From positions 1-8,687 of the forward strand of contig JAHAYB010000327.1 in the NCBI GenBank assembly GCA_018384835.1: DNA of 8,687 bases. Reading direction: 5' to 3'. The notes beneath the pieces are model-generated. The model saw nothing but the letters and a program-made list of their open reading frames with translations. It searched no databases and had not been told where the DNA came from. Each line of letters starts with the position of its first letter. The first letter of the stretch is position 1. Made by a program: the position numbers and the translations under genes. This DNA is from Comamonas sp. (GTDB taxonomy: Bacteria > Pseudomonadota > Gammaproteobacteria > Burkholderiales > Burkholderiaceae_C). Positions 6,163-8,687 of this stretch are shown in pieces.

Positions 6163-8214
6163 ATGAGCTTAATGAATATCGGTGTCAGCGCCCTCAAAGC
6201 CAATCAGCAGGCACTCAATACCACCGGCCATAATATTGCCAACGTCAATACCCCCGGCTACTCACGCCAAACTTTACATACGCAAACCTCCATTAGCCAA
6301 AATAGAGGCTCTGGCTTTATTGGCACAGGTACCTCAGTCAGTACCGTCACACGCAATTACAGCGCTTTATTAAACCGCCAATCCAATGCTGCTACAGCCA
6401 TGGCGGCTGCGGATAGCAGCCGTTTACAACAATTGCAGCAAATGCAAGATGTTTTTAGCGGTGGCGATGGTGGGCTAGGCGCGGCAATTAGTGCAGCAAT
6501 GAATGCCTTGATTGATGTACAAGCTGCACCTACCGATGCCACTGGGCGTAATGTAGTGCTAACCCGTATGGCTGAATTGGGCGCACGTTTTCAAGCCGCC
6601 TCCAATACGCTGCAAGAGCAAGATTACCTGATGCAAGAGCAGCTAGGCAATAATGTGCGGCAAATCAATCAACTAGCTGAACAAGTGGCGGTGCTGAATG
6701 GCCAAATTAGTATGGCTATGTATTCAGGCCATGCGCCTAATGATTTGCTTGATGCCCGCGACCAGATTATTCGAGAAATTAACCAATATATCCAAACCAG
6801 CCAAGTTACGACAGAAAATGGCCAAGTCTCCTTAATGGTGGGTGGTGGCCATACGCTAGTATTAGGCACTTCTTCAGCCCAGCTCCAGCTCAGTGATAAT
6901 AATGAGTATATGGGCAGTGGAAAGATGGCCTTATATTTTGGCTTTGATGGCCAAAAAACCGTAGAGCTTACACCCTCTATGATGGGGGGGGGTGAAGTGG
7001 CGGGCTTGCTCAAATTCAAGAATGAGGATTTGACCGAAGGGCGTAACCTACTTGGCCGCCTTGCCTTGGCGATTGGGCATGAACTCAATCAACAAAACCA
7101 ACTTGGCCTTACCTTAAATGGCGTTCCTGGCATTGATTTGTTTGATATTGGGGAGTTTGAGTTTAATAACCAAACTATTTTAGATTTTGGTTATACCAAT
7201 ATCAAAGGCTACTCAAAAAATAATGTGGATATGGCCGCTACAGTAAGCATTGTAGATGCAACAAAATTTAAGCCTTCAGACTATAAAATTATTTTTGACA
7301 CCCCCAATCCAAAAATAGAGCGATTGAGTGATGGTGCTACCACTGAGATTGACCTTAGCACCAGTGCGAGTGGTGAAATTGACATCACTATTGATGGTTT
7401 GCAATTTTTTATTCCCAGCGATACGGTTAATGCAGCCAAAAATAAGCAAAGTATTCTATTCCAGCCATTTTCTAATGCTGCGGGAAAAATACAGTCTTTG
7501 ATTCATAACCCTGATGAACTGGCTGCCGCCAGTGCCTTGACTGCCAATATTGATAAGGATAATCAAGGAACTTTACAAATGACGCAGCTCAAGCTCAACG
7601 TCACAGGGGGGAGTGTGCCAGTAATTGGCGAGCCAGTGAAGCTGCGCTTTAATGCCGATGGCACGATTTCCCAAGCAAATTATGACCCTAACTTAAATGG
7701 CCCTGGGCAAGGCGGGTATGACTGGAGTAATTCAACCCTACTAGAAGATACCAGTGTTGTACCGCCCGTGGAAATGAAATATACCCCCGGCATTCCTATT
7801 AGTGTGGGGGATTGGAGTATTACCCTTACTGGAACCCCGCACGATGGGGATATGGTCATGGTGGGTAATGCCTTGGATTTGGGTGAGGGCTTTAAGCTTA
7901 ATACCGGCAATATCAGTGAGTTTATGGGCTTGCGTGATAAAGCCCTATTTGATAACGGTACAACCTTTTCAGATGGATTTGCAGGTGCTATGGCGGTGGT
8001 CGGTACCAAGGTGCAAAGTGCCAAACTAGCTGCTAATTTGTCAGAAACCGTAGCCAATAACTTAGAAATGGAGCGTCAATCAGTTGCGGGTGTGAACTTG
8101 GATGAAGAGGCGGCGCGTTTGCTTCAATATCAACAAGCCTATCAAGCCTCCTCTAAAGTCATTCAAATTTCCCAAAGCTTGTTTGATAGCGTACTCAGTG
8201 CTGTAGGTCGCTAG
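6163..8214 (+). CDS. flgK: Flagellar hook-associated protein 1 FlgK
   Basis: FlgK forms the first hook-filament junction layer, on which FlgL and then flagellin assemble outside the cell; it leaves by the flagellar type III route. The N-terminal axial motif GHNIANVNTPGYSRQ is at residues 22-36. A long coiled-coil-like region follows (about 85-215), with the family's APNDLLDARDQ at 191-201 and GGGEVAGLLKFKNEDL at 275-290. The C-terminal helix region SVAGVNLDEEAARLLQYQQAYQASSKVIQ lies near the end, followed by LFDSVLSAVGR. At 683 aa it is longer than enteric FlgK (about 550 aa), the extra length falling in the variable exposed part (about 325-610). ATG 6163 is preceded only by a weak ribosome site. 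Codons 274-277 contain a nine-G run (6984-6992). The gene is AT-rich (27% GC in 7141-7200 by hand count) against its upstream neighbours. Confidence 0.96.
   Translation: MSLMNIGVSALKANQQALNTTGHNIANVNTPGYSRQTLHTQTSISQNRGSGFIGTGTSVSTVTRNYSALLNRQSNAATAMAAADSSRLQQLQQMQDVFSGGDGGLGAAISAAMNALIDVQAAPTDATGRNVVLTRMAELGARFQAASNTLQEQDYLMQEQLGNNVRQINQLAEQVAVLNGQISMAMYSGHAPNDLLDARDQIIREINQYIQTSQVTTENGQVSLMVGGGHTLVLGTSSAQLQLSDNNEYMGSGKMALYFGFDGQKTVELTPSMMGGGEVAGLLKFKNEDLTEGRNLLGRLALAIGHELNQQNQLGLTLNGVPGIDLFDIGEFEFNNQTILDFGYTNIKGYSKNNVDMAATVSIVDATKFKPSDYKIIFDTPNPKIERLSDGATTEIDLSTSASGEIDITIDGLQFFIPSDTVNAAKNKQSILFQPFSNAAGKIQSLIHNPDELAAASALTANIDKDNQGTLQMTQLKLNVTGGSVPVIGEPVKLRFNADGTISQANYDPNLNGPGQGGYDWSNSTLLEDTSVVPPVEMKYTPGIPISVGDWSITLTGTPHDGDMVMVGNALDLGEGFKLNTGNISEFMGLRDKALFDNGTTFSDGFAGAMAVVGTKVQSAKLAANLSETVANNLEMERQSVAGVNLDEEAARLLQYQQAYQASSKVIQISQSLFDSVLSAVGR
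6984..6992 (+). repeat. G9 homopolymer inside flgK
   Basis: Nine consecutive G bases run from the last base of Met274 through the codons of Gly275-Gly277 (ggg ggg ggt). Gain of one G would place TGA directly after three Gly codons. Loss of one G would shift frame and reach TGA after about 16 codons. Either event removes the C-terminal two thirds of FlgK. Other codons for Gly would avoid the run. Confidence 0.9.
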
Positions 8215-8268
8215 ATGATTGGCAGTACTTATTTACTTCCCCTATTTATATAATACCAAGGATTAACC

Positions 8269-8687
8269 ATGTCTTTAGCTCGTATGGGTACGGCCAATAT
8301 GTATAACCGTACTATCAACAATATTGTTAAACAGCAAAGTGAGCTGACCAACCAAGTGGAGCACGTCTCTGCGGGTAAGCGCGTGATTCGTGCCAGTGAC
8401 GACCCTGTGGCTGCTGCCCAAGCTGAGCGGGCACGTAATCGCTTAGAGCGTATTGCCAATGACCAACGTGGCTTAGAGGCACAATCTGCAACCATTAAGT
8501 ATGGTGAATCCACGCTGGGGGAAATCAATGATGTGTTGCAATCATTTCGCTCTTTTCTCGTCAATGCAGGCAATGGTGCTTTTACCCAGGTAGAGCGCGA
8601 TACCCTGGTGGAACAATTGCGGCATTTACGCCAGCAAATGCAAACCTACGTTAACCGCCGTGACAGCAATGATTTACCCCTGTTTCG
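8269..8687 (+). CDS. flgL: Flagellar hook-associated protein 3 FlgL, 5' part
   Basis: FlgL is the second hook-filament junction protein, sitting between FlgK and flagellin. Only the first 139 codons are present; the frame stays open to the window edge. Visible features are the N-terminal flagellin-like helix with SAGKRVIRASDDPVAAAQAE (residues 34-53, SDDP at 43-46), the hallmark of FlgL and flagellin N-termini. A long heptad-like helix (about 54-100) follows, then LVNAGNGAFTQVERDTLVEQ and RRDSNDLPLF, where FlgL homologues have their N-terminal D1 turn. Flagellin shares the SDDP-type segment, but position after flgK and the QVERDTLVEQLRHLRQQM stretch favour FlgL. ATG 8269 follows AAGGA at 8258-8262 with 6 nt spacing, and lies 54 bp after the flgK stop. 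It should belong to the same transcript as flgK. Confidence 0.93.
   Translation, partial: MSLARMGTANMYNRTINNIVKQQSELTNQVEHVSAGKRVIRASDDPVAAAQAERARNRLERIANDQRGLEAQSATIKYGESTLGEINDVLQSFRSFLVNAGNGAFTQVERDTLVEQLRHLRQQMQTYVNRRDSNDLPLF

Noticed and set aside
8247..8254. TATATAAT before flgL as a promoter -10
   Set aside because: No acceptable -35 at 16-18 bp (TACTTA only), and the start would fall on the flgL ribosome site. Chance AT-rich match more likely.
8229..8573. Minus-strand open frame at the right end (114 codons)
   Set aside because: It lies opposite the 5' part of flgL, whose + strand frame shows the FlgL/flagellin SDDP signature.

Overview
The window is a stretch of a flagellar structural operon read entirely on the + strand. 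It holds flgE, flgF, flgG, flgH, flgI, flgJ and flgK complete, followed by the first 139 codons of flgL, which runs off the right edge. This is the canonical flgBCDEFGHIJKL order of flagellated Beta- and Gammaproteobacteria. An L-ring lipoprotein, a P-ring protein with a Sec signal and a two-domain FlgJ (rod cap plus peptidoglycan hydrolase) together mean a Gram-negative with an outer membrane. The protein sequences and mixed base composition look most like a betaproteobacterium (Burkholderiales-like), but this is an impression and not a placement.

Layout: 1-24 is the end of a leader with the flgE ribosome site; the preceding gene, probably flgD, lies outside. flgE (hook) is followed by an 87-bp gap with a near-perfect hairpin. 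flgF (proximal rod) is followed by a 142-bp AT-rich gap built largely from short tandem repeats, ending in the flgG ribosome site. flgG (distal rod) is followed by a 98-bp GC-rich gap. flgH (L ring), flgI (P ring) and flgJ (rod cap/muramidase) are tightly packed, with flgI and flgJ overlapping by 4 bp. An 88-bp AT-rich gap with a second 8-bp tandem array precedes flgK (hook-filament junction). A 54-bp gap then leads to flgL. No gene-free stretch exceeds 300 bases, and there are no tRNA, rRNA, CRISPR or insertion-sequence signs.

Together the products build the axle and joint of the flagellum. FlgF and FlgG polymerise as rod, with FlgJ capping the growing rod and opening the peptidoglycan. FlgI and FlgH form the bushing in the cell wall and outer membrane. 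FlgE forms the hook, and FlgK and FlgL join hook to filament.

I see no undescribed system here; the gene content is ordinary. The points worth a second look are a nine-G tract in flgK where a one-base slip truncates the protein, two related 8-bp tandem-repeat arrays (unit TTAATAGG/TTAATAAG) in separate intergenic gaps, and a sharp composition contrast between AT-rich flgE/flgK and GC-rich flgH/flgI/flgJ.
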